Positions 31,190 to 39,676 of a DNA stretch of 64,000 bases are shown here, in pieces. How positions within the stretch are numbered: the stretch's first letter is position 1; each line of letters starts with the position of its first letter. Location of the stretch: positions 1 to 64,000 of the IMG/VR virus record IMGVR_UViG_3300032313_000840; one strand, given 5' to 3'. Made by a program: the position numbers and the translations under genes. The notes under the pieces were generated by a model. That model had not been told where the DNA came from. It ran no database searches and worked only from the letters and a program-made list of their open reading frames with translations. The stretch is from a virus.

Positions 31190-33340
31190 ATGACGCATCC
31201 GAATAATGATTTTATCAAGAGATTTTTGGGGGAAGACAAAGTATCTCCAGAACAGCAGAAGGCTTTGTTGAAAAAACAAAGAATGGAAAATTACTATAAG
31301 TCTCTTGAACAAAAAAATATATTAGTTGAAGAAGATAAAAAAGCAATTGATTATACTACTCGTAAGATTTTTTCAAATACCAAACCAAAAACATTGGTAG
31401 ATCTTCAAGAGGCAAAAAAGGCTGCTGCACAGTGGATTGAAAAATTAACACCATATGGTGTGTTCTTTTACAATAAGGAACAAGATGTATGGATGAACAA
31501 TTTTGGAGTAATTAAAAAGACTCTTGATGAACTTATTCAAATGGTACGTTCTGGATATGAAATTGTTTCCGGAGATTCTTCCACATCCTCTGAAGTAACA
31601 ACCTTACAATCATTCTTTTCAGATAGTGGGTCAAAATTAGCTCTATTTAATTCTTTGGAAGAAACAGTATCGGTGTATGGCATATCATATTCACCAGCCG
31701 TTTCTACCACACTTTTAAATATAGTTAACATAGGTGGTATTCCTTTTAGTGGATCTTCAAATGAAAAATGTTTTGTTTCCGATGATGGGGATTATTTAGT
31801 TCTTTCATCTCCAAATAATAATTCTGTATATTTCTTTGATGTAAATGACGATGCACTGTTGCAGACAATAACCGAAGACCAACCTTTGTTTGGATCTTTA
31901 ATTGCTGTGGATAAAGATTTTTATGGTATTGCAATAAGTAGCACATATTTAAATCGCAATCCTAACGTGTATGATACAAGATTAAGTGCTCTGGGGGCAT
32001 CATCAAAAGTTTCATATTATGAAAGAAATTACGATTCTTTGGCTCCAGCATCTTTTAAAAGAGTACATAGTCATAATGCATATGGCATAATGAGGAAAAC
32101 TGGTATGGAGAGAGCAAATGAGTTTTTGTTTGCTCAAAACTCCGTATCAGATCAATTTGTAGACACTGGTGTTTTTAGATCAAGTGATTTAACGTGCAAA
32201 GGATATAATTTTGCAATTGCTGCCGTAGGACTTACAGCAGATCAGATAAATTATAAATCATTTTCTTATAACTATGACTCTCAAAGATATCTACCTTTAA
32301 GCACCTATACTGATTTGTCTGGTTTAAGTCAAGGAAGTGCTCAAATGAGACTGCAATATATCAATGGTCCATCCGCAAGTCCTGCGGTACCAACTGATGT
32401 ACAATCAGCAGCTTTATTGCAAATTTTAAATTTACCTTCAGTAAAACAATTTAGCATTGTTAGAAACATAGATGGAAATTATTATAAAGATAAGTCTTAT
32501 TATATGCCGGGATGCCAAGCTCCAATTTTGACTTACAAAAACTATGCATATAATAATTTTAAAAATCAATACGGTATAACTTACTTTAATCAAAATATTG
32601 TAGGAACATTTGCAGAAAAATCATTTATACGTGGAAATGGTCAAACAATATCAAGCTATGCCCCAGTAATTGAAGAAGAAGTAATAAATACAAAAGTTGG
32701 AATAAATGATACACATACATACCATGTTTCTCAACTTGTAACGCAAAGATCTACAAACAATATTAAAAATATTAGAATATACAGATTTTCAAATACAAAC
32801 GCAGCTGGAACTAATACTTTTCATTATCAGGATTATTCAAGGCCATCATTAGTTTCTGGTGTTACTGCAGATCCATCTTTAATAGTAAATGGTCTTATAA
32901 AAATACTTTATAAAACTTCTGATGCTTCTACTTTAGAAAATTCATTTTTTACACAGTCATCATTAACAAATGACCAAAAAACCCAACTTGGTTTAGTTGC
33001 AACCAAATCTTATTTATCCGATCCTACTGGATACTCTACTTCTTCTGAATTTGCATATCCAATAGATCAATCTGGTATAATAGATGGAAATATACAAAAT
33101 ATATATGTTAGCAATGATAATATTTTTATAAATTTTGAAAATAAAACTTTAGTATTTAAAATATTTTCAACTGGAGCAAATATTCAAAAACCTTTAATTT
33201 ATCAAACTACACTAACTGAATCACTTTATACGTATAATTTTACATATTCTGGTACAGTTAGTTATTTTTCTAAAGAAAATAAAATTTACAAATATAATGA
33301 TTTTACTTTGAGTATTGATTTAATAGGGACAATAGGATAA
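31190..33340 (+). CDS. Large late protein, beta-propeller-like tail component
   Basis: This is a 716-aa protein. The N-terminal 110 residues are charged and helical (NDFIKRFLGEDKVSPEQQKA, with L-x-E at residue 15). From about residue 130 on it is Ser/Tyr/Asn-rich beta sequence. Blocks such as CFVSDDGDYLVLSSPNNNS and FGSLIAVDKDFYGIAISS resemble WD/propeller blades. It is followed after three bases by the hydrolase-bearing gene, so both probably belong to one tail appendage. Very AT-rich coding. Receptor binding is inferred, not shown. Confidence 0.6.
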   Translation: MTHPNNDFIKRFLGEDKVSPEQQKALLKKQRMENYYKSLEQKNILVEEDKKAIDYTTRKIFSNTKPKTLVDLQEAKKAAAQWIEKLTPYGVFFYNKEQDVWMNNFGVIKKTLDELIQMVRSGYEIVSGDSSTSSEVTTLQSFFSDSGSKLALFNSLEETVSVYGISYSPAVSTTLLNIVNIGGIPFSGSSNEKCFVSDDGDYLVLSSPNNNSVYFFDVNDDALLQTITEDQPLFGSLIAVDKDFYGIAISSTYLNRNPNVYDTRLSALGASSKVSYYERNYDSLAPASFKRVHSHNAYGIMRKTGMERANEFLFAQNSVSDQFVDTGVFRSSDLTCKGYNFAIAAVGLTADQINYKSFSYNYDSQRYLPLSTYTDLSGLSQGSAQMRLQYINGPSASPAVPTDVQSAALLQILNLPSVKQFSIVRNIDGNYYKDKSYYMPGCQAPILTYKNYAYNNFKNQYGITYFNQNIVGTFAEKSFIRGNGQTISSYAPVIEEEVINTKVGINDTHTYHVSQLVTQRSTNNIKNIRIYRFSNTNAAGTNTFHYQDYSRPSLVSGVTADPSLIVNGLIKILYKTSDASTLENSFFTQSSLTNDQKTQLGLVATKSYLSDPTGYSTSSEFAYPIDQSGIIDGNIQNIYVSNDNIFINFENKTLVFKIFSTGANIQKPLIYQTTLTESLYTYNFTYSGTVSYFSKENKIYKYNDFTLSIDLIGTIG

Positions 33341-33343
33341 TAC

Positions 33344-35566
33344 ATGGCATTTATATCTAATTTAATATCAACGGCAGTTCCACATAATGTCGCATATGCT
33401 ACATCCGAATGGCCTTATACAACCAATGATACATTGCTTTGTACAGATCCAATTTATTTTGCAACAAATTTAACTTTATTAAATTCCTATAGAACTACTG
33501 CAGGAGTATCTACGATATCTTCTTCCAGTATTAATGCAGGGAATGTTTATGTGTTAAAAGTATTTTTATGTGCTAGCATTGATGGAAGTTTAAATTTTGT
33601 GAATGTTGCGGCAACACAATCCTCTAATTTAACTTCCAGCAATTTATCATCCAACATTTTTTCTCAATCACTTTCTTCATTATTTCAAAATTTAAAGCAT
33701 AGTGATTTATGTGCTTCTATGACTCAAGAAGAAATTTTGCAATTATGTCGTGAATACAAAATTATTTTTAGAATTACATCACAAAGTTCTCCAGTACTCA
33801 CACAGTCTGTTCAAGATGGTGATATTGTACAGGATTTTAAATTAGTTTTAGACATATCTTCTGCCGGCCCTTATGAGGTTGAATTTGAATGGCTTGATAT
33901 GCTTAGTCCTTTTGATTTTACTGAAGCTGAAAGATATGCCATATATAAAAGTAATTTTAGACTTCCTGGGGCAGAAGTCCAAAGATGTTTTTACCCTAAA
34001 AATATTTCTTCTTTGACTGGCGTTCCCATTGCTATATTAATGCACGGTGGAGGCCATCAAAGTCAAATGTATGATTCATACGGTAGCCTATTAGCATCAT
34101 ATGGATATTTTGTAATTCAACCTACTTTTGGTGCTCCCGGAGATTATAGTGGAAGATTTTTTGGTATCTTAAAACAATTAAAAGAACAAATATCAAAAAT
34201 TAAATCTGGAATTTTTTCAGGAAAGTTAAATTACAATAAAATTGTTTTATTTGGACATAGTGCAGGTGGTGCAGCTGCTTGTAACGCAATATACTATTTG
34301 CAAGAAAATATAATAGTACCACCAGTTAGCGGTTTATCTTTTTCTGATATTTTATGTGGTATATTTTTAGAACATGCAAACCCAACCGTTCCTATTTTTT
34401 ATAATAGCCCAGGATTTACATATGCCAATATTCCTTCTATTACAATCACAGCATCTCCTTCTACAACAAACAATGCAACACCACAGTATTTTTTAAATGT
34501 AAAAGAATTAAGATCTCCTGCTTCTGCAACAGATTCTTTTAAAGCACATATTAATGTAAGACATACAGCCCATGATGATCTTGGACATCCAATATGCAGT
34601 ACTCAATTATCAGTATTTTCTCCCCAAATAGAAGCAGCACCAAATGGTTCTGGTGGAATAACTTCTATAGGATATTATGTGACAGGAACAGGATATGTAT
34701 TTAACTCATGTACACCAACATTAGATTGGGTATCCCAAAATGTATTAAAGTATATAAGTATTATTTTTAAAAATAAAATTACTAATTTATTAAATAATAG
34801 TTCGAATGACTATTTGCCTTCAACAGTACAAAATTTACAAGCTAGTGCAACTATTCACCCTAAAATGACTTTAGGGTCAAATTTGTTTAATATAGATGCA
34901 TTGGCAAATACTGGTGGATTTTGTGCAGGTACCACGTATGATTTTATTAAAGAATCGTATAAATCAGACTCAACATCCACCACAAATGATTTTGTTGGAT
35001 TAATAAATTCAGAATATGCAGGTGCAGTAAATTTTAGTGATTATGTAAATCTTTATTATGATAAAGGTAATGTAGTTTTTGGTTATGACGGAACTGGAGA
35101 AAAAGGATTTACATATGCATATTCGGCTGGTTCGCCATTAGATCTTACTATAAGTAATACTGCAAAATATTTAAATGTTGTTGTAGGGCTAGCAGCATTA
35201 ACATATCCAACTTCTACTTTAACAGATGTATTATCTCAAACCTTTTATAATCATTTTTGTATACATGCTACAGATATAAACGGTCAGTCTTCTATAGTAA
35301 ACAGCAAACAAAGAAACATGGGTATTCCAAATTCAAATAAAGATGGATATGCTTATTCAGATGGAGCATATATTAATAATTTAAATATTTCATCTTCTTA
35401 TATGCCTGGAACAAATTTAGCATTTAATCTTCAAGATTTTAAAATAATAAATCCAAATATTGATCTTACACAAATAACAAATCTTCGATTGCGATTTAGT
35501 CCAACACATGGAACTTCTGCATTAAGTTACAATAGATTTGTATATAATGGGATATTTTTAAGTTAA
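33344..35566 (+). CDS. Virion-type protein with alpha/beta-hydrolase (esterase) domain
   Basis: This is a 740-aa protein. After a beta-rich first 200 residues comes an alpha/beta-hydrolase core. LMHGGGHQ at about 232-239 supplies the oxyanion hole, then FVIQPTFGAPGDYSGR, and the nucleophile elbow LFGHSAGGAAA with Ser306. HDDLGHPIC near residue 409 is a candidate for the catalytic His. The C-terminal half returns to a beta-rich structural region. Sandwiching of an esterase between structural domains, next to a propeller-like gene, suggests a tail-associated enzyme that deacylates host surface glycans. The substrate is unknown. Confidence 0.72.
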   Translation: MAFISNLISTAVPHNVAYATSEWPYTTNDTLLCTDPIYFATNLTLLNSYRTTAGVSTISSSSINAGNVYVLKVFLCASIDGSLNFVNVAATQSSNLTSSNLSSNIFSQSLSSLFQNLKHSDLCASMTQEEILQLCREYKIIFRITSQSSPVLTQSVQDGDIVQDFKLVLDISSAGPYEVEFEWLDMLSPFDFTEAERYAIYKSNFRLPGAEVQRCFYPKNISSLTGVPIAILMHGGGHQSQMYDSYGSLLASYGYFVIQPTFGAPGDYSGRFFGILKQLKEQISKIKSGIFSGKLNYNKIVLFGHSAGGAAACNAIYYLQENIIVPPVSGLSFSDILCGIFLEHANPTVPIFYNSPGFTYANIPSITITASPSTTNNATPQYFLNVKELRSPASATDSFKAHINVRHTAHDDLGHPICSTQLSVFSPQIEAAPNGSGGITSIGYYVTGTGYVFNSCTPTLDWVSQNVLKYISIIFKNKITNLLNNSSNDYLPSTVQNLQASATIHPKMTLGSNLFNIDALANTGGFCAGTTYDFIKESYKSDSTSTTNDFVGLINSEYAGAVNFSDYVNLYYDKGNVVFGYDGTGEKGFTYAYSAGSPLDLTISNTAKYLNVVVGLAALTYPTSTLTDVLSQTFYNHFCIHATDINGQSSIVNSKQRNMGIPNSNKDGYAYSDGAYINNLNISSSYMPGTNLAFNLQDFKIINPNIDLTQITNLRLRFSPTHGTSALSYNRFVYNGIFLS

Positions 35567-35586
35567 TATCTTTAAATTTATTCAAA

Positions 35587-35594
35587 TATAAATA
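35587..35594 (+). promoter_or_regulatory. T4-type late promoter
   Basis: TATAAATA, five bases before the ATG at 35600. Confidence 0.8.
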
Positions 35595-35599
35595 ATATT

Positions 35600-36361
35600 A
35601 TGAAACACCTTGAACAATATTACCGTAATCTTTCCGAGCAACTTGAGCGCCAAATTGCCATTCTTGAAGCCAAACTCAAGGATAAGAAGAAGGGCAAGAA
35701 AGAAAAGTTAGCCGGTAAGGACTATGACAAGGACGGAGAACTTGAAACTTCTAAGGAAGAGCACAGGGGTGCTGTTGACAATGCAATTAAGAAGGCTGTT
35801 GCCAAGAAGAAGGGTGTTCTCAAAGAAGGCCGCGAAGTCTCAACCGGAAACATCGTATATGGTGGCTTCCCAAGAGTCATGAATGAATCCCAAGAATCCT
35901 ATCTGGTTCCTGTTCAGTCAACCCCAAATTCAGGTGCGCTTCCACCCCAAAAGCCAACCAATTTGATGCCAATGGATAATAATAGTAATGGTATACATGA
36001 TAAATTAGATGCAATAACATGGAATGCGAAAGCATATGGCACACCATATCCATCAGAATCATTTGCTGCTGCTGCTTCAGCTGCCATAGCTGCTGGTGAT
36101 GCAGTAGGAAAGCTTCATGCTACTGCCAGAACTGCAATGGGTCCAAATTACCAAGAAAGAGGATTTTTAAAAGATCCAGCATTTTTAGCTGCACGTGAAA
36201 AACAATTAGCAGCAGAAGCAGCAATGAAAGCACATCCACATTATGGTGAAGCCCAAAAAGGTCATCCATCAACTCGTAGAGGTCCTTTAACAGATGAAGA
36301 AAGAACTGAAATGCGTGGTTACGGAATGCCCGGGTCTGGTTCTAGATGGACTGGCGACTAA
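35600..36361 (+). CDS. Late protein with coiled-coil leader and calcium-like loop
   Basis: This is a 253-aa protein. The N-terminus MKHLEQYYRNLSEQLERQIA is a coiled coil closely related to those starting the genes at 58923, 61379 and 61408. It is followed by a Lys-rich segment and DYDKDGELETSKEE, an EF-hand-like loop seen in marine T4-like structural proteins. The C-terminus is Ala/Gly-rich. It is probably a prohead-core or virion protein delivered by its N-terminal module. Confidence 0.65.
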   Translation: MKHLEQYYRNLSEQLERQIAILEAKLKDKKKGKKEKLAGKDYDKDGELETSKEEHRGAVDNAIKKAVAKKKGVLKEGREVSTGNIVYGGFPRVMNESQESYLVPVQSTPNSGALPPQKPTNLMPMDNNSNGIHDKLDAITWNAKAYGTPYPSESFAAAASAAIAAGDAVGKLHATARTAMGPNYQERGFLKDPAFLAAREKQLAAEAAMKAHPHYGEAQKGHPSTRRGPLTDEERTEMRGYGMPGSGSRWTGD

Positions 36362-36388
36362 TCCCCTGTAAAGATCGCAAGGTCTTTC

Positions 36389-36425
36389 GACCCCTTCTAA
36401 TCTCTGCGCAGAAGGGGTTTTTCTT
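36389..36425 (+). terminator. Intrinsic terminator
   Basis: CCCCTTCT (36391-36398) pairs with AGAAGGGG (36410-36417), followed by TTTTTCTTT. Confidence 0.85.
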
Positions 36426-36427
36426 TC

Positions 36428-36435
36428 CATAAATA
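36428..36435 (+). promoter_or_regulatory. T4-type late promoter
   Basis: CATAAATA, five bases before the ATG at 36441. Confidence 0.75.
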
Positions 36436-36440
36436 ATTCT

Positions 36441-37295
36441 ATGATCAAGGCTGTAGGCGACAAATTTTATGTTATGGACTCCACAGGTAAAAAAATACTG
36501 GGAAAACATGCCTCTAAGAAGAAAGCAATTGCCCAACTACAGGCCATTGAAATCTCAAAGCACAGAAATGAATCAAGAATTTTAAGATTTTCTGAATATC
36601 TTTCAGAAAGCCTACAGACTCTTCAATATCATGATGTATTGAATCCAGATCTTTGGGATGGTTTTGAACTCAAGGATGATGTAAGACAAAAGTTGCTTGA
36701 GATAGGTGATGAATGGAGCCATTGGGCCAAATTGCCATTACATGCAATCAAGGATTATATTTTTGTTGGAGGCAATGCAAACTTCAATTACACACCTCAG
36801 TCAGATGTCGATCTGCACATTCTAATTGATTCAAAGGTTATTGCTGACTGCCCAGAGTTTATTGAAGATTACTTCAATGACAAAAAGGATTTGTGGAAAC
36901 TCAAACATGACATATCAATCTACGGCCATCCCGTAGAGATTTATGCACAAGATATAAACAACAAGATTCCAGAGAATCAAGGAGTCTACAGCCTGACAAA
37001 GAATGAATGGCTGTCCAAACCAGTTCATTTAGATATTGATATAAACAACATTGCCAATGATACTGATGTCGAAGAATTAAAAACCAAAATAGATTCTTTG
37101 ATTGCACAAAATGCAGACACCACAGAAGTTCAAGAACTAAAAGATCAGATCAAGGCAATGCGTGGCCAAAGCATCTCTGCAAAGGGAGAGTTTGGTGAAG
37201 GCAATCTGATCTTCAAAGAACTTCGTAATCTTGGATATCTTGACAAGATGAACGATTATATCGAATTGAATAGAGATAAAAAATTATCTCTTTGA
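36441..37295 (+). CDS. Predicted nucleotidyltransferase-fold late protein
   Basis: The 284-aa protein has three parts. Residues 1-45 are a small basic domain (VGDKFYVMDSTGKKILGKHA). Residues about 46-55 carry a LRFSEYLSES stretch like the capsid-targeting peptides of other late genes. The main domain has the Pol-beta-type signature FVGGNANFNYTPQSDVDLHI, with Gly-Gly and the DxD metal pair. Nucleotidyltransferases of this fold modify RNA, proteins or small molecules; the target is unknown. Late expression and the motif suggest a packaged enzyme. Confidence 0.68.
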   Translation: MIKAVGDKFYVMDSTGKKILGKHASKKKAIAQLQAIEISKHRNESRILRFSEYLSESLQTLQYHDVLNPDLWDGFELKDDVRQKLLEIGDEWSHWAKLPLHAIKDYIFVGGNANFNYTPQSDVDLHILIDSKVIADCPEFIEDYFNDKKDLWKLKHDISIYGHPVEIYAQDINNKIPENQGVYSLTKNEWLSKPVHLDIDINNIANDTDVEELKTKIDSLIAQNADTTEVQELKDQIKAMRGQSISAKGEFGEGNLIFKELRNLGYLDKMNDYIELNRDKKLSL

Positions 37296-37556
37296 TCAAC
37301 GTTCGACTGCTTCAACCCAATCTTGGTGCACTAGATGATTTCCTTGAAATCCATCTTTGATCTTTGATAGATCCCAAAGAATCACATCACCTACTTGAAT
37401 GTCTTCAGTGAGTTTGTTGCCGACTGCCAATACCTTTGCACGAATGATCTTGTATTTAGATCTCTCTTGAAAGATAATTCCGGCTTCAGTGGTTTTTTCT
37501 CCACCAACCAAAGACTTTGCGACGATCCACTTGCCGATAGGTTTCATATTACTCAT
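37296..37556 (-). CDS. GroES/Cpn10-like co-chaperonin
   Basis: The 86-aa protein matches Cpn10 in order: MKPIGKWIVAK, GEKTTEAGIIFQE (mobile-loop position), IIRAKVLAVG, VGDVILWD and a C-terminal VHQDWVEAVE strand. T4 gp31 and related phage co-chaperonins cap host GroEL to fold the major capsid protein, which is the likely role here. The start at 37556 is preceded by AAGAAAG. It ends one base from the convergent nucleotidyltransferase-like gene. Confidence 0.85.
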   Translation of the reverse strand: MSNMKPIGKWIVAKSLVGGEKTTEAGIIFQERSKYKIIRAKVLAVGNKLTEDIQVGDVILWDLSKIKDGFQGNHLVHQDWVEAVER

Positions 37557-37557
37557 A

Positions 37558-37668
37558 TTATTTCTTTCTTGAATCACTAATCATGCACCAGATGCCATAA
37601 CCGATTAACCAAAAACCAGGAATGGATGCAACAGTACATATTAATAATACTATAATTTTCTCAGTCAT
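37558..37668 (-). CDS. Small membrane protein (36 aa)
   Basis: This protein reads MTEKIIVLLICTVASIPGFW, then LIGYGIWCMISDSRKK, a single TM segment with positive-inside tail. The ATG lies two bases after tRNA-Gln, whose acceptor strand GAGGA is at the right distance to act as its ribosome-binding site. Its stop is next to the GroES-like start. Function unknown. Confidence 0.6.
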   Translation of the reverse strand: MTEKIIVLLICTVASIPGFWLIGYGIWCMISDSRKK

Positions 37669-37670
37669 AA

Positions 37671-37741
37671 TTCCTCAGATAGGATTCGAACCTATACAAA
37701 GAGATCCAAAGTCTCTGGTGCTACCATTACACTACCGAGGA
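37671..37741 (-). tRNA. tRNA-Gln (anticodon TTG)
   Basis: Acceptor TCCTCGG/CTGAGGA; anticodon stem AGAGA/TCTCT with loop CTTTGGA; T arm ATAGG-TTCGAAT-CCTAT. No CCA. The 5' half overlaps the last 15 nt of the SpoU gene and the 3' end abuts a coding start. Confidence 0.93.
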
Positions 37742-38275
37742 GTGAATTTTAGCGCAATAATTATTCATAATAATTGAACTTGCGCAACCAACATTGATGC
37801 TTCTTACAGATCCGTACTGAGGGATATACAAGACATCATCACACATACTTAGCACATCCGTAGGAACGCCAATTTGTTCCTGCCCAAAGATCATAATATA
37901 ATGCACATTTGGATCAAAGTCAAATGCATTTACATCCTTGGCTTCAGGAATGTTGTCTATTCCAATTAGTCTGACTGGTCCTGATTCTTGCTTGGATTCA
38001 AAATAAGATCCAAGATTATCAATACTTCGTACATGATAAAAATTGGTATAATGGTGAGTACCAACAGTACCACGACGATCATATTTTTTATGCCCATAGA
38101 TTACTACTTCTTTCGCAAGAAACGCATTAGCATTTCGAATGACCGTGGCGATATTAAAGTCATTGCCAATATTGCAACACACAACACTGAAGTTATGTCT
38201 TTTAGTATCAAGGTCAGCCCTGATTGCATCGTCGTTCCAATAATGGTAATGATCAATAATATTACGAGTTTCCAT
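37727..38275 (-). CDS. SpoU/TrmH-family RNA 2'-O-methyltransferase
   Basis: The 182-aa SPOUT enzyme has NIGNDFNIATVIRNANAF (motif 1, with the N and R residues), the middle IFGQEQIGVP (motif 2) and YIPQYGSVRSINVGCASSI (motif 3, knotted SAM site). Family members methylate ribose 2'-OH in tRNA or rRNA. It lacks an extra RNA-binding domain, as in TrmL/TrmH-like proteins. Its 3' end overlaps tRNA-Gln in the same orientation, which makes tRNA a natural but unproven substrate. Confidence 0.88.
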   Translation of the reverse strand: METRNIIDHYHYWNDDAIRADLDTKRHNFSVVCCNIGNDFNIATVIRNANAFLAKEVVIYGHKKYDRRGTVGTHHYTNFYHVRSIDNLGSYFESKQESGPVRLIGIDNIPEAKDVNAFDFDPNVHYIMIFGQEQIGVPTDVLSMCDDVLYIPQYGSVRSINVGCASSIIMNNYCAKIHSSVV

Positions 38276-38714
38276 CGGTCTTCTGCCAATTATTCAAAAT
38301 CCAACTTGAAGAATTTTTCTTATCTTCTCCACCAACTCCAAACATGAAAGAAAGATTATTGTCTTGATAATCCATCTCAGGAATGTTTTTTCCATTTCTA
38401 TCTCCACCATTGGCAAAGATAATATGGGCATCGGGATATTTCATTCTCACTCTGTGAATTGCATCTTTTGCACTATTGTCAGAATCATCAAAGTCAATAA
38501 CTTCATCAACTCCCTTAATGTTCTGCATGATGGTTGCTCTTTCCTCAAATGGTAAGAAACTTTTACCTTTTTTTCTTACAAGCCATTCGTCGGAATTTAC
38601 TCCAGCGATTAGATGTGTTCCATGTTTACGTGCAGCAGCAACATATGCAATGTGACCACTGTGAACTGGATCAAATCCACCTGTAATCAAAACGATTGTT
38701 AAACTTTTATTCAT
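38262..38714 (-). CDS. Cytidylyltransferase-like nucleotidyltransferase
   Basis: The 150-aa protein has the HxGH-type start TGGFDPVHSGHIAYVAAA and a ribose/triphosphate loop region ANGGDRNGKNIPE. The core pattern fits the RfaE-C/TagD/NadM nucleotidyltransferase fold that joins NMP to a phosphorylated sugar, polyol or cofactor. The substrate cannot be fixed; a heptose or glycerol-phosphate donor would fit surface-sugar metabolism. It overlaps the SpoU gene by 14 nt. Confidence 0.82.
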   Translation of the reverse strand: MNKSLTIVLITGGFDPVHSGHIAYVAAARKHGTHLIAGVNSDEWLVRKKGKSFLPFEERATIMQNIKGVDEVIDFDDSDNSAKDAIHRVRMKYPDAHIIFANGGDRNGKNIPEMDYQDNNLSFMFGVGGEDKKNSSSWILNNWQKTDGNS

Positions 38715-38731
38715 TGTGGTTAATTACTTTC

Positions 38732-39175
38732 TTATTCCACAACCTCATAGCCATTCTTGATTCTAACTTCTTCGCAAAATGTATGACAATCAATTGCAGA
38801 TCTGCATAGTTTTCCGGGCTTTCCGGTAACCTCACAAATCTTGTAAGATTCATCTTCTGCAGTATCAATCAACTTTCGAACATCATGATATAGTTTGTCA
38901 TTGTCTGTGTTCATCATGTAATAGAACCGAAGACCACCAAACTTTTCTTTGATCTGAAGAAGCATGAACATAGGCTGTTCAGGATTTTCCTTGATATTCT
39001 TTCTCTCTTCATCAAGAAGAACAGAAAGATCAGAGCAGAGTTTATCAACAAGTAGATACCAACCACTTGGAAGATTATATGGCGAACTATGAACCATACC
39101 CTTGAAAACAGAAGGATAGTCTTCAATCAGTTTATCAATTGGATCTGCGTACTCTTTTAGTTCAATAGGATTCAT
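38732..39175 (-). CDS. Conserved phage hypothetical protein
   Basis: The 147-aa protein has the phage-typical pattern PSGWYLLVDKLCSDL, QIKEKFGGLRFYY and a C-terminal CEVTGKPGKLC zinc-like pair. Homologues with this signature are widespread in phages but uncharacterised. The start at 39175 is preceded by AAAGGA; four bases overlap with the next gene upstream. Confidence 0.68.
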   Translation of the reverse strand: MNPIELKEYADPIDKLIEDYPSVFKGMVHSSPYNLPSGWYLLVDKLCSDLSVLLDEERKNIKENPEQPMFMLLQIKEKFGGLRFYYMMNTDNDKLYHDVRKLIDTAEDESYKICEVTGKPGKLCRSAIDCHTFCEEVRIKNGYEVVE

Positions 39176-39372
39176 TCGTCTTTTCCTTTCCCCCAACCAG
39201 TTCCATGGTTGTAGGCAGTGATTATAGATTCCTTAGTCTCCAGTGCACAGTTACGCTGCACACGGAGTACACGAATTTCTTCTGCGGCATCTCGGCAAAC
39301 TTCAAATACTTCTCGGTTTGCATCGTGCCACTTATCGGCCATATTTCTCAAACGTAGTTCAATGTCTTTCAT
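39172..39372 (-). CDS. Small hypothetical protein after tRNA-Glu
   Basis: This 66-aa, most lik helical protein (RNMADKWHDANREVFEVCRD) begins eight bases after the 3' end of tRNA-Glu on the same strand. 3' processing of the tRNA would leave an almost leaderless mRNA. Function unknown. Confidence 0.6.
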   Translation of the reverse strand: MKDIELRLRNMADKWHDANREVFEVCRDAAEEIRVLRVQRNCALETKESIITAYNHGTGWGKGKDE

Positions 39373-39380
39373 AGGTTTAG

Positions 39381-39455
39381 TGATCCTGACGGGATTCGAA
39401 CCCGTGTTGTGGCCTTGAAAGGGCCGCGTCCTTGACCAGACTAGACGACAGGACC
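39381..39455 (-). tRNA. tRNA-Glu (anticodon TTC)
   Basis: Acceptor GGTCCTG/CAGGATC; anticodon loop CTTTCAA between GGCC and GGCC; T arm ACGGG-TTCGAAT-CCCGT. CCA is not encoded. Confidence 0.93.
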
Positions 39456-39461
39456 ATTGTA

Positions 39462-39626
39462 TTAGTCAAACTTTGCGCGAATTTCGTTAGCGAGGAAGGC
39501 GACCATCATACCAATAATGCTGCCAACCAATGCACCTTCGTAGTTAAAGTGATATGCCATGCCAATCATGTTAATCATGGCAAGAAGAGTCAGAGGAACG
39601 GTAAGTTTGTTGATTACGGTTTTCAT
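39462..39626 (-). CDS. Small membrane protein (54 aa)
   Basis: This protein has two hydrophobic segments (VPLTLLAMINMIGMAYHF and ALVGSIIGMMVAFLA) and a charged C-terminus. A promoter with TATACT ending six bases before the ATG at 39626 decides this start over an in-frame ATG that overlaps the -10 box. tRNA-Glu follows 6 nt after the stop, so promoter, membrane protein, tRNA and next gene form one unit. Confidence 0.65.
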   Translation of the reverse strand: MKTVINKLTVPLTLLAMINMIGMAYHFNYEGALVGSIIGMMVAFLANEIRAKFD

Positions 39627-39632
39627 GCCTTC

Positions 39633-39660
39633 AGTATACACCATATAGAACCCCTGTCAA
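39633..39660 (-). promoter_or_regulatory. Sigma70-like promoter (leaderless)
   Basis: TTGACA (39660-39655), 16 nt, TATACT (39638-39633), 6 nt, ATG at 39626. Confidence 0.85.
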
Positions 39661-39661
39661 A

Positions 39662-39669
39662 CATAAATA
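39662..39669 (+). promoter_or_regulatory. T4-type late promoter
   Basis: CATAAATA, seven bases before the ATG at 39677; back to back with the preceding minus-strand promoter. Confidence 0.7.
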
Positions 39670-39676
39670 TTGTAGT

